A stretch of 64,000 nucleotides of DNA from Stenotrophomonas sp. 364 (GTDB lineage: Bacteria; Pseudomonadota; Gammaproteobacteria; Xanthomonadales; Xanthomonadaceae): assembly GCF_009832905.1 (NCBI RefSeq), contig NZ_CP047135.1:3388001-3452000 (forward strand), given 5' to 3'. Both the position numbers and the translations under genes were made by a program. The notes under the pieces were generated by a model. That model was not told the origin of the DNA, searched no databases, and saw only the letters and a list, made by a program, of their open reading frames with translations. This document shows positions 26,757 to 35,903 of this stretch, piece after piece. How positions within the stretch are numbered: position 1 is the stretch's first letter; every line of letters starts with the position of its first letter.

Positions 26757-28868
26757 CTACGCCGCCGCGTAGCGCACAGCCGTGCCGATCCAGCGGCGCA
26801 CGACCTTGTCGGCTACGTCCGGCGCTTCGGCGAGCAGGCGCTCGGCCAGGTCGTGCACGCCTGGCAGCAGGTCGGCGTCGCGGGCCAGGTCGGCCATGCG
26901 GAATGCGGCCAGGCCGGTCTGGCGGGTGCCGAGCAGTTCGCCGGGACCGCGCAGTTCCAGATCCTTTTCGGCGATCAGGAAACCGTCGTTGGTCTGGCGC
27001 ATGGTCTCCAGCCGCTGGCGCGCCATGGCCGACAACGGTGCCTGGTACAGCAGCACACAGCGCGACACGGCCGAGCCGCGCCCCACCCGGCCGCGCAGCT
27101 GGTGCAGCTGGGCAAGGCCAAGGCGCTCGGCGTTTTCGATGATCATCAGCGAGGCATTGGGAACGTCCACGCCCACTTCGATCACGGTGGTGGCCACCAG
27201 CAGGTCGAGCTGACCGGCCTTGAACGCCACCATCGTGGCCAGTTTTTCGCTGGCCTTGAGCCGCCCGTGCACCAGGCCCACGCGCACACCCGGCAACAGC
27301 GCCTGCAGCGATTCGAAGGTGGCCTGGGCCGGGGTGGCATCCAGTTCGTCGCTTTCCTCGATCAGGGTGCATACCCAGTACACCTGCTGCCCCTCGGCGC
27401 AGGCCACGGCGATGCGCTGGATCAACTCGGGGCGGCGGTCGTTGTTGAACGCCACGGTCTGCACCGGAGTACGCCCCGGCGGCAGTTCGTCGATGGCCGA
27501 CACGTCCAGGTCGGCATACTCGGACATCGCCAGCGTGCGCGGGATCGGGGTGGCGGTCATCACCAGCTGGTGCGGCACGCTGCGTCCGTCCGCCCCCTTG
27601 TCACGCAGCGCCAGGCGCTGGTGCACGCCGAAGCGGTGCTGCTCGTCGACGATGGCCAGCGCGAGGTCCTTGAACACCACGCTGTCCTGCATCAGGGCAT
27701 GGGTGCCGACCACCACCTGCGCGTCGCCGGAGGCTACGTCGGCCAGCACTTTGCTGCGCGCCTTGCCGGTGACCTTGCCGGCCAGCCAGGCGGTGCGCAC
27801 GCCCAGCGGCTCCAGCCAGGCACGCAGGTTGTTGAGGTGCTGTTCGGCCAGCAGTTCGGTGGGCGCGGCCAGCGCAACCTGCTTGCCCCGCTCCACTGCC
27901 AGCATCGCCGCCAGGGCGGCCACCACGGTCTTGCCCGACCCCACATCCCCCTGCACCAGGCGCAGCATTGGGTGCGCCTTGATGAGGTCCTTGCGGATCT
28001 GTTCGAACACGCGCTGCTGCGCCCCGGTGAGCTGGAACGGCAAGCTGTCGCGCAGCTGCCTGACCAGCACGCCCGGCCCGCGCAGCGACGGTGCGTGGTG
28101 CGCCTGCAGTGCCATGCGCTGACGGCGCAGGCTGAGGTGGTGGGCCAGCAGTTCTTCGATGGCCAGGCGGCGTTGTGCCGGGTGGCGGCCGGCGGCCAGC
28201 GCGGCCAGGTCGGCCGTCGGTGGCGGCCGGTGCACGGTCAGCAGCGCGCTGCGCAGCGACGGCAGGCCCATGCCGGACAACCAGCCCGGCGGCACCAGTT
28301 CCAGCGTGGATTCTTCCGGCAACCGGTCCAACGCCAGCCCGATGAACTTGCGCAGGGTGGCCGGGCCGACGCCTTCGATGGCCGGGTAGACCGGGTCGAG
28401 GCTGTCGCCAAGATCGTCATCGTCGTTGACGCCCATCACCCGGTAACTGGGGTGGACGATCTCCAGCCCGGTATGGCCGGGCTTGGCGGTGCCATAGCAG
28501 CGGATGCGCGCGCCGACGGCGAACTGCGACACCTGCTGCGAGCGGAAATGGAAAAAGCGCAGCACCAGGGTGCCGTAGGAGTCGTCCTCGATGGCGACCT
28601 TGAGCACCGGGCGGCCACGGAAGCCGCGTTCGACCGCGCTGACCCGCCCTTCCACCTGCGCGGCCACGCCGGGCTGCAGTTGGGCGATGGTGGTCAGCCG
28701 GGTGCGGTCTTCATAACGCAGGGGCAGGTGCAGCCACAGGTCCTGCAACGAGGACAGGCCACGGGCCTCCAGCTTGGTGGCCACCGCCGGGCCGATCCCG
28801 GGAAGCATCGACAGCGATGCTTCCCCGGCCGCGGCCAGGGCCGGTGCGGGAGCCCGTGACCGTGCCAC
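26757..28868 (-). CDS. recG: ATP-dependent DNA helicase RecG
   Basis: 703 residues. The N-terminal wedge/OB domain (residues about 20-200, with LHLPLRYEDRT) binds branched DNA; a superfamily 2 motor follows with Walker A GDVGSGKT (307-314), DEQHRFG, TATPIPRTLA and GRVGRG. RecG remodels stalled forks and Holliday junctions. The GTG start at 28866-28868 begins one base after the ridA stop, so the two are translated as one unit; together with spoT and rpoZ upstream this is the conserved rpoZ-spoT-ridA-recG order of gammaproteobacteria. Confidence 0.96.
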   Translation of the reverse strand: MARSRAPAPALAAAGEASLSMLPGIGPAVATKLEARGLSSLQDLWLHLPLRYEDRTRLTTIAQLQPGVAAQVEGRVSAVERGFRGRPVLKVAIEDDSYGTLVLRFFHFRSQQVSQFAVGARIRCYGTAKPGHTGLEIVHPSYRVMGVNDDDDLGDSLDPVYPAIEGVGPATLRKFIGLALDRLPEESTLELVPPGWLSGMGLPSLRSALLTVHRPPPTADLAALAAGRHPAQRRLAIEELLAHHLSLRRQRMALQAHHAPSLRGPGVLVRQLRDSLPFQLTGAQQRVFEQIRKDLIKAHPMLRLVQGDVGSGKTVVAALAAMLAVERGKQVALAAPTELLAEQHLNNLRAWLEPLGVRTAWLAGKVTGKARSKVLADVASGDAQVVVGTHALMQDSVVFKDLALAIVDEQHRFGVHQRLALRDKGADGRSVPHQLVMTATPIPRTLAMSEYADLDVSAIDELPPGRTPVQTVAFNNDRRPELIQRIAVACAEGQQVYWVCTLIEESDELDATPAQATFESLQALLPGVRVGLVHGRLKASEKLATMVAFKAGQLDLLVATTVIEVGVDVPNASLMIIENAERLGLAQLHQLRGRVGRGSAVSRCVLLYQAPLSAMARQRLETMRQTNDGFLIAEKDLELRGPGELLGTRQTGLAAFRMADLARDADLLPGVHDLAERLLAEAPDVADKVVRRWIGTAVRYAAA

Positions 28869-28869
28869 G

Positions 28870-29262
28870 TCAGGCCTGGTCGAGCACCATCACCGCATCA
28901 ACCTCGAAGTTGGCGCCCTTGGGCAGGCCGGACACTTCGATGGTGGAACGGGCCGGGAACGGGGCCTTGAAGTAATCCTGCATGACCGCGTTGACCTTGG
29001 CGAACTCGGCCAGGTCGGTGAGGTACAGGCCGAGGCGGACGATCTGGTCCAGCGAACCACCGGCTTCTTCGGCCACGGCCTTGAGGTTGTCGAACGCGCG
29101 GCGGGCCTGGGCTTCGATGTCGCCGGCACCGACGATGTCACCGGTGGCCGGGTCCAGGGGGATCTGGCCGGAGAAGTACACGGTGTTGCCGGCACGCACG
29201 GCCTGCGAATACGGACCGATCGCGGCCGGGGCGTTGGCGCTGGTGATGATCTGGCGGGACAT
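28870..29262 (-). CDS. ridA: RidA-family 2-iminobutanoate/2-iminopropanoate deaminase
   Basis: 130 residues spanning the whole YjgF/YER057c/UK114 fold: NAPAAIGPYSQAV, VYFSGQIPLDP, and the C-terminal RSTIEVSGLPKGANFEVDAV with the substrate-binding Arg and Glu. Hydrolyses reactive enamine/imine intermediates released by PLP enzymes. GGAG precedes the ATG at 29262. Tandem with recG. Confidence 0.95.
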   Translation of the reverse strand: MSRQIITSANAPAAIGPYSQAVRAGNTVYFSGQIPLDPATGDIVGAGDIEAQARRAFDNLKAVAEEAGGSLDQIVRLGLYLTDLAEFAKVNAVMQDYFKAPFPARSTIEVSGLPKGANFEVDAVMVLDQA

Positions 29263-29359
29263 GGGAGCTCCGGGGGAACAAAAGTGGGCCCACCATTGTA
29301 CCGCCGGACCCGCCCTCCCCGGAGATGCATCCGAAGCCGAAATCGAAGCCGAAATCTCT

Positions 29360-29541
29360 GGTAGAGCCGACCGTTGGTCGGCTGGCCGGAGAATGACGAA
29401 GACGATTGGTCGGCTGGCCGGAAAATGACGAAGACGATTGGTCGGCTGGCCGGAAAATGACGAAGACGATTGGTCGGCTGGCCGACCAAATCGATCATTG
29501 CCGCGAGATGTACGGCAGCCGACCAACGGTCGGCTCTACCC
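29360..29541. repeat. GTAG palindrome pair with a 32-bp tandem repeat in the loop
   Basis: It opens with GGTAGAGCCGACCGTTGGTCGGC (29360) and closes with GCCGACCAACGGTCGGCTCTACC (about 29518-29541). Between them a 32-bp unit (TTGGTCGGCTGGCCGGAAAA + TGACGAAGACGA) starts at 29374, 29406, 29438 and 29470. The repeat contains one palindrome arm, so the element probably grew by slippage within the palindrome. It lies between spoT and ridA and could affect operon read-through. Confidence 0.88.
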
Positions 29542-29603
29542 CCCGGTGGTGCGACCATTGGCCGGCAATGAGGCGTTGGCGCCGATCATCGCCGTCCGGT
29601 GCG

Positions 29604-29637
29604 TGAGCAGCCGACCAACGATCGGCCCTACCCCGGT
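29604..29637. repeat. GTAG-type palindrome variant near spoT 3' end
   Basis: GCAGCCGACCAACGATCGGCCCTACC, the closing half of a GTAG palindrome, 48 bases before the spoT stop on the plus-strand coordinate. Confidence 0.7.
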
Positions 29638-29684
29638 GGTGCGCCAAGAGCGTCGGCACCCATCATCGCCGCGCGGAACGCGGC

Positions 29685-31844
29685 TTATTGCCTGCGAACC
29701 GATTGCACGACCGACAGCCGCCGCAGCCTGCGCATGACCTCGGCCAGGTGGTTGCGGTCGCGGACCTGGATGTTGAAGGCCAGCACCGCTGCGTTGAAAT
29801 CGCGGTCGAGGTAGTCCACGCGCTCGATGTTGGAGTGGCTCTGCGCGATCGCCGCGGCCAGCTGGGCCAGCACGCCGGTACCGTTTTCCACCTCCACCAC
29901 CAGCGAGGTGTCGTAGTCGCCGGACACGGTGGTGTCCCAGCCGATAGGCACCCAGCGCTCTGGAGACTTGCGCAGTTCGGCCAGGTTCGGGCAGTCCATG
30001 CGGTGCACCACGATGCCCTTGCCGGCGGTGTGGTAGCCCATGATGTCGTCGCCCGGGATCGGCTGGCAGCAGTTGGCGAAGCTGACCACGCCGCGCTCGC
30101 TGCCGTTGATCAGGATCTTTTCCTGCGAATGCTTGGAGTGCGCGCCGCCGCGCAGCTCGGCGTAGGCCATGAGCGCCTGCGCAGCCTGGTTGGGCATCCA
30201 GTTGCCCAGCGCCACTTCGGCCAGCAGGGCCTCCAGGCGCGGGTAACGGTGTTCGGCCAGGAACGCGTCCAGGCGCCCCTTGGGCAGGCGTTCGAGCGAG
30301 CTGTCCATCGCCTCCAGCGCGCGGTCGAGCATGCGGTGGCCCAGCTGCACCGCGTCTTCGTGCTCCAACTGTTTGAGCTGGTGGCGGATCGCGGTGCGCG
30401 CCTTGGAACTGACCACGAACTCCAGCCACTGCGGCTTGGGCGTGGCCGAGCGCGCGGTGATCACTTCCACCGTCTGCCCGCTGACCAGCTTGGTGCGCAG
30501 CGGCACCAGCTTCTTGTCCACGCGCGAGGCCACGGCCATGTTGCCCACGTCGGTGTGCACGGCGTAGGCAAAATCGAGCGCGGTGGAATTGCGCGGCAGG
30601 GCCAGGATCTTGCCCTTCGGGGTAAACAGGTAGACCTCGTCCGGGAACAGGTCGACCTTGACGTTGTCCAGGAACTCCAGCGACGAACCGGCGGCGCGCT
30701 GGGAATCGATCAGTTCCACGATCCAGGCATGCGCGCGGCTCTGCGCGCTGTTGGGCGAGTCGCCGCCGAACTTGTAGGTCCAGTGCGCGGCCACGCCACG
30801 CTCGGCGATCAGGTCCATTTCCTCGGTGCGGATCTGCACTTCGATCGGCGACCCGTACGGCCCGAACAGCACCGTGTGCAGCGACTGGTAGCCGTTGGCC
30901 TTGGGGATCGCGATGAAATCGCGGAAGCGCCCGTCCAACGGCTTGAAGGTGGCATGCACCGCGCCCAGCGCGTGGTAGGCATTGGGCACGCTGCGCACGA
31001 CCAGGCGGAAGCCGAAGACGTCCATCACCTGGTCGAAGGATTTGTTCTCGTCGTGCATCTTGTTGTAGATGCTCCACGGGGTCTTGATGCGGCTGACCAG
31101 CCGATGCTCCAACCCTTCCTTGGCCAGGCGCTGGGAAAGCTGCACTTCCACCTGTGCCATCGCCTCGCGGCGGACCACCGGCTGGCTGCGGATGTGCTTT
31201 TCCAGGATGGCGTGGCGCCACGGATACAGCGCCTTGAAGCCCAGGTTCTGCAGCTCGCTCTTGACCAGGCTCATGCCCAGCCGCTGCGCGATGGGGGCGT
31301 AGATCTCCAGCGTTTCACGGGCGATGCGGCCGCGCGCTTCGCGGCTCTGCGCGCCCAGCGTGCGCATGTTGTGCAGGCGGTCGGCCAGCTTGATCATGAT
31401 CACGCGCAGGTCGCGCGACATCGCCAGCAGCATCTTGCGGAAGCTCTCGGCGGCCGCTTCCTGGCGGTCGCGGAATTTCAGCTTGTCCAGCTTGGTCACG
31501 CCGTCGACTAGCTCGGCCACCGCTTCGCCGAACTCGGCGGCCAGTTCCTCGCGCGTGAGCGGGGTGTCTTCGATGGTGTCGTGCAGGATCGCGGCGATCA
31601 GCGCTTCCACGTCCAGGCCGAGTTCGGCCAGCACCTGGGCCACGGCCACCGGATGGGTGATGTAGGGCTCACCGGACTTGCGGGTCTGCCCGGCATGCGC
31701 GGAGGCACCCACTTCCCAGGCACGGCGCAGCAACGGCAGTTGCTCGGGCGGCAGGTAATGCGCTGCACGTTCGAGCTGGAGGACATAGTCGGGTACGGCC
31801 GCGCCGGGGGGCGAGGCGACCTTGGCAGTGGGGCCTGGGTTCAT
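29685..31844 (-). CDS. spoT: Bifunctional (p)ppGpp synthetase/hydrolase SpoT
   Basis: 719 residues controlling the stringent alarmone. The HD hydrolase domain keeps its metal site (H88-D89, ILHDTIED 87-93). The synthetase domain (RIKTPWSIYNKM, DVFGFRLVV), the TGS domain (YLFTPKGKILALP) and the C-terminal ACT domain are all present. The intact HD motif distinguishes it from RelA. It follows rpoZ with 238 bp between them, longer than in enterobacteria, and that gap holds a hairpin and a palindrome. Confidence 0.97.
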   Translation of the reverse strand: MNPGPTAKVASPPGAAVPDYVLQLERAAHYLPPEQLPLLRRAWEVGASAHAGQTRKSGEPYITHPVAVAQVLAELGLDVEALIAAILHDTIEDTPLTREELAAEFGEAVAELVDGVTKLDKLKFRDRQEAAAESFRKMLLAMSRDLRVIMIKLADRLHNMRTLGAQSREARGRIARETLEIYAPIAQRLGMSLVKSELQNLGFKALYPWRHAILEKHIRSQPVVRREAMAQVEVQLSQRLAKEGLEHRLVSRIKTPWSIYNKMHDENKSFDQVMDVFGFRLVVRSVPNAYHALGAVHATFKPLDGRFRDFIAIPKANGYQSLHTVLFGPYGSPIEVQIRTEEMDLIAERGVAAHWTYKFGGDSPNSAQSRAHAWIVELIDSQRAAGSSLEFLDNVKVDLFPDEVYLFTPKGKILALPRNSTALDFAYAVHTDVGNMAVASRVDKKLVPLRTKLVSGQTVEVITARSATPKPQWLEFVVSSKARTAIRHQLKQLEHEDAVQLGHRMLDRALEAMDSSLERLPKGRLDAFLAEHRYPRLEALLAEVALGNWMPNQAAQALMAYAELRGGAHSKHSQEKILINGSERGVVSFANCCQPIPGDDIMGYHTAGKGIVVHRMDCPNLAELRKSPERWVPIGWDTTVSGDYDTSLVVEVENGTGVLAQLAAAIAQSHSNIERVDYLDRDFNAAVLAFNIQVRDRNHLAEVMRRLRRLSVVQSVRRQ

Positions 31845-31904
31845 GCTGGAAGACTATTCCAGCGGCGGGATAACGGCAAACATCTGAACAGGGAGCGGAG
31901 GGTG

Positions 31905-32052
31905 GCGCGACGACCAACGGTCGTCGCCTACCGGCGCTGGACGGTGGTGGTGCGATGGCCAACGCTCGTTGTCTGGACCGATCACCCTGCGTCGTTGCGT
32001 GCCGGCGTTTCCGGGGCCCATACGCAGAACAGCCCGCCAAGGCGGGCTGTTC
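31905..32052. repeat. GTAG-like palindrome and GC hairpin between rpoZ and spoT
   Basis: GCGACGACCAACGGTCGTCGCCTACC at about 31908-31934 is a GTAG palindrome variant. CAGCCCGCCAAGGCGGGCTG at about 32032-32051 is a hairpin 31 bases past the rpoZ stop, with only a partial U-run on the minus strand, so it could act as a weak terminator separating rpoZ from spoT. Confidence 0.65.
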
Positions 32053-32082
32053 GTGCAACCACAACCGGTTCGCGCGAGGCGA

Positions 32083-32382
32083 TCAGTCGTCGTTCTTGGA
32101 CATGTCTTCGTCGGCGACGACTTCGGCAGCGGCCCATTCCAGTGCTTCACGCTCGGCACGCTCGCGTTCGGCCTTCTCGACTTCGTCGATCAGGGCGTTG
32201 TCGATCTTGCGGGCGGCAATTTCGCGCAGCGCCAGCACGGTCGGCTTGTCTTCGGTTTCGCTGTTGTCCAGGGTGGCCTGGACGCCATTGGCCAGCTGAC
32301 GGGCGCGCTTGGACGCCATCATGACCAGTTCGAAACGGTTGTTCACGACTTCCAGACAATCTTCTACGGTGATGCGGGCCAT
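32083..32382 (-). CDS. rpoZ: RNA polymerase omega subunit
   Basis: 99 residues: [30 protein letters not shown] is the omega signature, followed by [16 protein letters not shown] helix ([16 protein letters not shown]) and an acidic tail typical of xanthomonads. Omega aids RNA polymerase assembly and forms part of the ppGpp-binding site. The ATG at 32382 is family-typical. Confidence 0.97.
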   Translation of the reverse strand: MARITVEDCLEVVNNRFELVMMASKRARQLANGVQATLDNSETEDKPTVLALREIAARKIDNALIDEVEKAERERAEREALEWAAAEVVADEDMSKNDD

Positions 32383-32494
32383 GCGGGCTCCCGGCAGCCG
32401 GTGAGGGCTGCTCAATCGAATGAGGGAAAGGGGACGGATTGTACCGGCGGGGGCTGGACAAAATCAAGCCAACCCGCTAGCACCCCGTTTGGAA

Positions 32495-33160
32495 TCAGTC
32501 AGTTGGGGCCACATCCTGGGTCAGCAGGGCCTGGATCAGGCCCGCGTGGCGGACCTTCTGGGCCTCCCGGCGCAACCGGCTGGCCGTGAAGATGGCGCAC
32601 AGCTCGTCCACCGCGGTCTCGAACACCTCGTTGACGATGACGTAATCGAAGTCGTTGAAATGCAGCATCTCTTCACGCGCGGCGGACAGGCGCTGGGCGA
32701 TCACCGCCTCGCTGTCCTGGCCGCGCTTGCGCATGCGGTCCTGCAGCGCCTGCTTGGACGGCGGCAGGATGAACACCGTCACCGTGCCCGGCACCAGCTG
32801 GCGGACCTGCTGGGCGCCCTGCCAGTCGATCTCGAGCAGGACGTCCTGGCCGGCAGCCAGCTGCGGTTCCACCGACTGCCGTGCGGTGCCCTTCCAGTCA
32901 CCATGCACCCAGGCATGTTCGAAGAAGTCGCCGGCGGCGATCATCCGCTCGAATTCCTCGGCGCTGACGAAATGGTAGTGCTCGCCGTTGATCTCGCCCG
33001 GACGCGTGGCGCGCGAGGTGAACGAGATCGACAGGGCAATCTGCGGGTCGCGTGCCAGCGTGGCGTTGACGATGCTGCTCTTGCCGGCCCCGGAAGGCGC
33101 GGCCACGATGTACAGGGTGCCGCGCGCAGGCGCGCCGGCGGGCATGGGCTGGCTGCTCAT
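32495..33160 (-). CDS. gmk: Guanylate kinase
   Basis: 221 residues converting GMP to GDP. The P-loop APSGAGKSS occupies 21-29; [21 protein letters not shown] is the GMP-binding region, and [15 protein letters not shown] is the conserved core. Its ATG overlaps the yicC stop by 4 bp (ATGA). Gene order yicC-gmk-rpoZ-spoT on one strand is conserved in the group. Confidence 0.97.
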   Translation of the reverse strand: MSSQPMPAGAPARGTLYIVAAPSGAGKSSIVNATLARDPQIALSISFTSRATRPGEINGEHYHFVSAEEFERMIAAGDFFEHAWVHGDWKGTARQSVEPQLAAGQDVLLEIDWQGAQQVRQLVPGTVTVFILPPSKQALQDRMRKRGQDSEAVIAQRLSAAREEMLHFNDFDYVIVNEVFETAVDELCAIFTASRLRREAQKVRHAGLIQALLTQDVAPTD

Positions 33161-34017
33161 TCGATGTTCTGCACCTGTTCGCGGATCTGGTCGATCAGCA
33201 CCTTCAGCTCGACGGCGGCATTGGAGGTGCGGCTGTCCACCGACTTGGAGCCCAGCGTGTTGGCTTCGCGGTTGAACTCCTGCAGCAGGAAGTCCAGGCG
33301 ACGACCGACCGGCTCGCGCTGGGTGAACACCCGGCGGATTTCGACGATGTGGCTGCCCAGGCGGTCCAGTTCTTCATCCACGTCCAGCTTCTGCAGCCAC
33401 ATCACCAGCTCCTGCTCGGCACGGCCGGGATCGACCGGGTGCGGCAGGTCGGCCAGGCGCGCGGCCAGCTTGGTGCGCTGACCCTCGCGGATCAGCGGAA
33501 TCAGCGTGGTGACCTCGGCGGCGATGCGCTCCACCCCGTCCACGCGTTCCTGGATGGCGGCGGCCAGCTTGTCGCCTTCACGCTCGCGCGCGGCCACGAA
33601 GCCGTCCAGGGTGGCATCCAGCAGCGCCAGCGCCTCGGCATGCAGCGCGGCGGCATCCACCGCCTCGCCCTGCATCACGCCCGGCACCTGCAGCAGTTCG
33701 GTGAAGCTCACCTGCAGGCTGGGGAAGCCCGGCGCCAGGCGGCGGGCCAGTTCGCCCAGCTGGGCCAGCAGCACGTCGTTGACCACCAGTGCACCGGTGA
33801 CCTCCGGCGCGCGCAGGCGCATGACCAGGTCGATCTTGCCGCGGCTGCAGCGGGAAGCGACGCGCTCGCGCAGCTGCGGTTCCAACGCACGCAGCTCGTC
33901 GGGCAGGCGCACGCCCACCTCCAGGAACCGGTGGTTGACCGAGCGCAGCTCACAGGCCAGCGTGCCCCAGCGGGTGGCGCGCTCGCCGCCGGCATAGGCG
34001 GTCATGCTTCGAATCAT
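33157..34017 (-). CDS. yicC: YicC-family endoribonuclease
   Basis: 286 residues: [14 protein letters not shown] at the N-terminus, [21 protein letters not shown] in the middle and the C-terminal DUF1732 region [18 protein letters not shown]. YicC family members are endoribonucleases implicated in small-RNA turnover in E. coli and sporulation in Bacillus. The role here is by family. The start at 34017 was preferred to the much longer open frame upstream, which overlaps rph antisense. Confidence 0.93.
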   Translation of the reverse strand: MIRSMTAYAGGERATRWGTLACELRSVNHRFLEVGVRLPDELRALEPQLRERVASRCSRGKIDLVMRLRAPEVTGALVVNDVLLAQLGELARRLAPGFPSLQVSFTELLQVPGVMQGEAVDAAALHAEALALLDATLDGFVAAREREGDKLAAAIQERVDGVERIAAEVTTLIPLIREGQRTKLAARLADLPHPVDPGRAEQELVMWLQKLDVDEELDRLGSHIVEIRRVFTQREPVGRRLDFLLQEFNREANTLGSKSVDSRTSNAAVELKVLIDQIREQVQNIE

Positions 34018-34140
34018 GGTGGGTTTCCGATGTTCCCAAAGGGGGAATGGTACCCTAGCGGTCTCATTCGAGCCTCCCTGCCTGCCCCTTCGGGGTGCGG
34101 GCATGGTCGCGTTCCCCCAGCTTCCACGGAACCCCAACGC

Positions 34141-34869
34141 ATGTCCGACACCCGTCCCAGCGGCCGCCAGGCCGACCAGCTGCGCGAAGTGCGCATCGAG
34201 CGCGCCTTCACCCGTCACGCCGAGGGCTCGGTGCTGGTCAGCTTCGGTGAAACCCGCGTGCTGTGCACCGCCAGCGTGGAAAACCGCGTGCCCGGCTTCC
34301 TGCGCGGCAAGGGCGAAGGCTGGGTGACTGCCGAGTACGGCATGCTGCCGCGCTCCACCCACACCCGCAACGACCGCGAAGCGGCGCGTGGCAAGCAGGG
34401 TGGCCGCACCCTGGAAATCCAGCGCCTGATCGGCCGCACTCTGCGCGCCTGCATCGACCGCGGCGCCCTGGGCGAGCGCACCATCACCCTGGACTGCGAC
34501 GTGCTGCAGGCCGATGGCGGCACCCGTACCGCCGCCATCACCGGTGCCTACGTGGCGCTGGTGGATGCAGTCAACTTCCTGCTCAAGCGCGGCGACATCA
34601 AGCGCAACCCGATCTTCGGTGCGGTGGCGGCGGTGTCGGTGGGCGTGTACCGCGGCACCCCGGTGCTGGACCTGGATTACGCCGAAGACAGTGACTGCGA
34701 CACCGACATGAACGTGGTCATGAACGACGGCGGCGGTTTCATCGAACTGCAGGGCACCGCCGAAGGCCACGCGTTCCGCCGCGACGAGCTGGACGCGCTG
34801 CTGGTGCTGGCCGAGAAGGGCATCAAGGACCTGTTCGCGGCGCAGCAGGCCGCCCTGGCGTCTGCATGA
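34141..34869 (+). CDS. rph: Ribonuclease PH
   Basis: 242 residues, a phosphorolytic 3'-5' exoribonuclease for tRNA 3' maturation. Conserved blocks: [48 protein letters not shown] and [17 protein letters not shown]. First gene of a tightly coupled rph-VOC-rdgB set, each pair overlapping by 4 bp (ATGA). The family-typical ATG is at 34141. Confidence 0.97.
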   Translation: MSDTRPSGRQADQLREVRIERAFTRHAEGSVLVSFGETRVLCTASVENRVPGFLRGKGEGWVTAEYGMLPRSTHTRNDREAARGKQGGRTLEIQRLIGRTLRACIDRGALGERTITLDCDVLQADGGTRTAAITGAYVALVDAVNFLLKRGDIKRNPIFGAVAAVSVGVYRGTPVLDLDYAEDSDCDTDMNVVMNDGGGFIELQGTAEGHAFRRDELDALLVLAEKGIKDLFAAQQAALASA

Positions 34870-35252
34870 ACCGCCGCATCGCGCTGACCACCCTGGTGGT
34901 GGCCGACTACGACGAGGCCATTGCCTGGTACACGGGCATGCTCGGTTTCGCCCTGATCGACGACATCGACCAGGGCGACAAGCGCTGGGTGGTGGTCGGG
35001 CCGACTGACGGCAGCGCCGCGGCCCTGCTGCTGGCGCGTGCCAGTACCGATGAGCAGCGCAGCCGGATCGGCAACCAGACTGGCGGCCGTGTCGGCTTCT
35101 TCCTGAATACCGACGATTTCTGGCGCGACCACGCCGCGATGACCGCGCGTGGCGTGGAATTCCTGGAAACCCCGCGCGAAGAGGTGTACGCCACCGTGGC
35201 AGTGTTCCGCGACCTGTATGGCAACACCTGGGACCTGCTGGAGCCGAAATGA
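34866..35252 (+). CDS. VOC-superfamily (glyoxalase/bleomycin-resistance-like) protein
   Basis: 128 residues, one full pair of beta-alpha-beta-beta-beta units: [26 protein letters not shown] (N-terminal half) and [32 protein letters not shown] (C-terminal half with the terminal metal-ligand Glu). Substrate unknown. The tight coupling between rph and rdgB, both housekeeping genes, hints at a role in metabolite repair, but this is inference. Confidence 0.9.
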   Translation: MNRRIALTTLVVADYDEAIAWYTGMLGFALIDDIDQGDKRWVVVGPTDGSAAALLLARASTDEQRSRIGNQTGGRVGFFLNTDDFWRDHAAMTARGVEFLETPREEVYATVAVFRDLYGNTWDLLEPK

Positions 35253-35845
35253 AGACACTGGTACTGGCCAGCGGCAACGCCGGCAAGCTGAAGGAACTGC
35301 AGGCCATGCTGGGCGACCTGCCGCTGCAGATCGTGGCGCAGGGCGAGCTGGGCGTCAGTGACGTGCCCGAGACCGGCCTGACCTTCGTCGAGAACGCGCT
35401 GATCAAGGCGCGCCACGCCAGTGCCGTCACCGGCCTGCCGGCGCTGGCCGACGATTCGGGCCTGATCGTGGACGCGCTCGACGGCGCGCCCGGCCTGTAC
35501 AGCGCGCGCTATGCGGGCAGCCCGACCAACGATGCGGCCAACAACGCCAAGCTGCTCGACGCGCTGCGCGAGGTTCCCGCCAACCGCCGCACCGCCCGCT
35601 TCTACGCGGTGATCGTGCTGCTGCGCCACGCCAACGACCCGCAGCCGCTGATCTGCGAAGGCAGCTGGGAAGGCGTGATCCTGGACGAAACGCGCGGCAG
35701 CAACGGCTTCGGGTACAACCCGGTGTTCCTGGACCCGACGCACGGCCTGACCGCGGCGGAGATGGACCCGGCGCAGAAGAATGCCATCAGTCATCGCGCA
35801 CTGGCCCTGCAGTTGCTCAAGCAGAAACTGCCCGCGTTGCTGTGA
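35249..35845 (+). CDS. rdgB: dITP/XTP pyrophosphatase (RdgB/HAM1 family)
   Basis: 198 residues. LASGNAGKLKELQAML is the nucleotide-binding N-terminus; TFVENALIKARHA, ALADDSGLIVDALDGAPGLYSARYAG and GFGYNPVF are the catalytic blocks. Removes non-canonical purine nucleotides (dITP, XTP) from the pool, preventing mutagenic incorporation. ATGA overlap with the VOC gene. Confidence 0.96.
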   Translation: MKTLVLASGNAGKLKELQAMLGDLPLQIVAQGELGVSDVPETGLTFVENALIKARHASAVTGLPALADDSGLIVDALDGAPGLYSARYAGSPTNDAANNAKLLDALREVPANRRTARFYAVIVLLRHANDPQPLICEGSWEGVILDETRGSNGFGYNPVFLDPTHGLTAAEMDPAQKNAISHRALALQLLKQKLPALL

Positions 35846-35867
35846 TGCCTCCCCTGATGATGTCTGG

Positions 35868-35897
35868 AGAGCCGGCCAGCGGCCGGCACTACCCGTG
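35868..35897. repeat. GTAG-type palindrome variant before hemW
   Basis: GAGAGCCGGCCAGCGGCCGGCACTACCC, a GAGCCGGCC..GGCCGGC palindrome of the GTAG class, ends 6 bases before the hemW start and leaves hemW without an obvious ribosome-binding site. Confidence 0.7.
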
Positions 35898-35903
35898 AAT
35901 TCC

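Noticed and set aside
26736..28859. 707-codon open frame opposite recG
   Set aside because: Antisense shadow; recG motifs on the minus strand are complete.
29374..29501. Possible CRISPR array (32-bp repeats)
   Set aside because: Units are contiguous with no spacers, contain a palindrome arm and lie inside a GTAG element.
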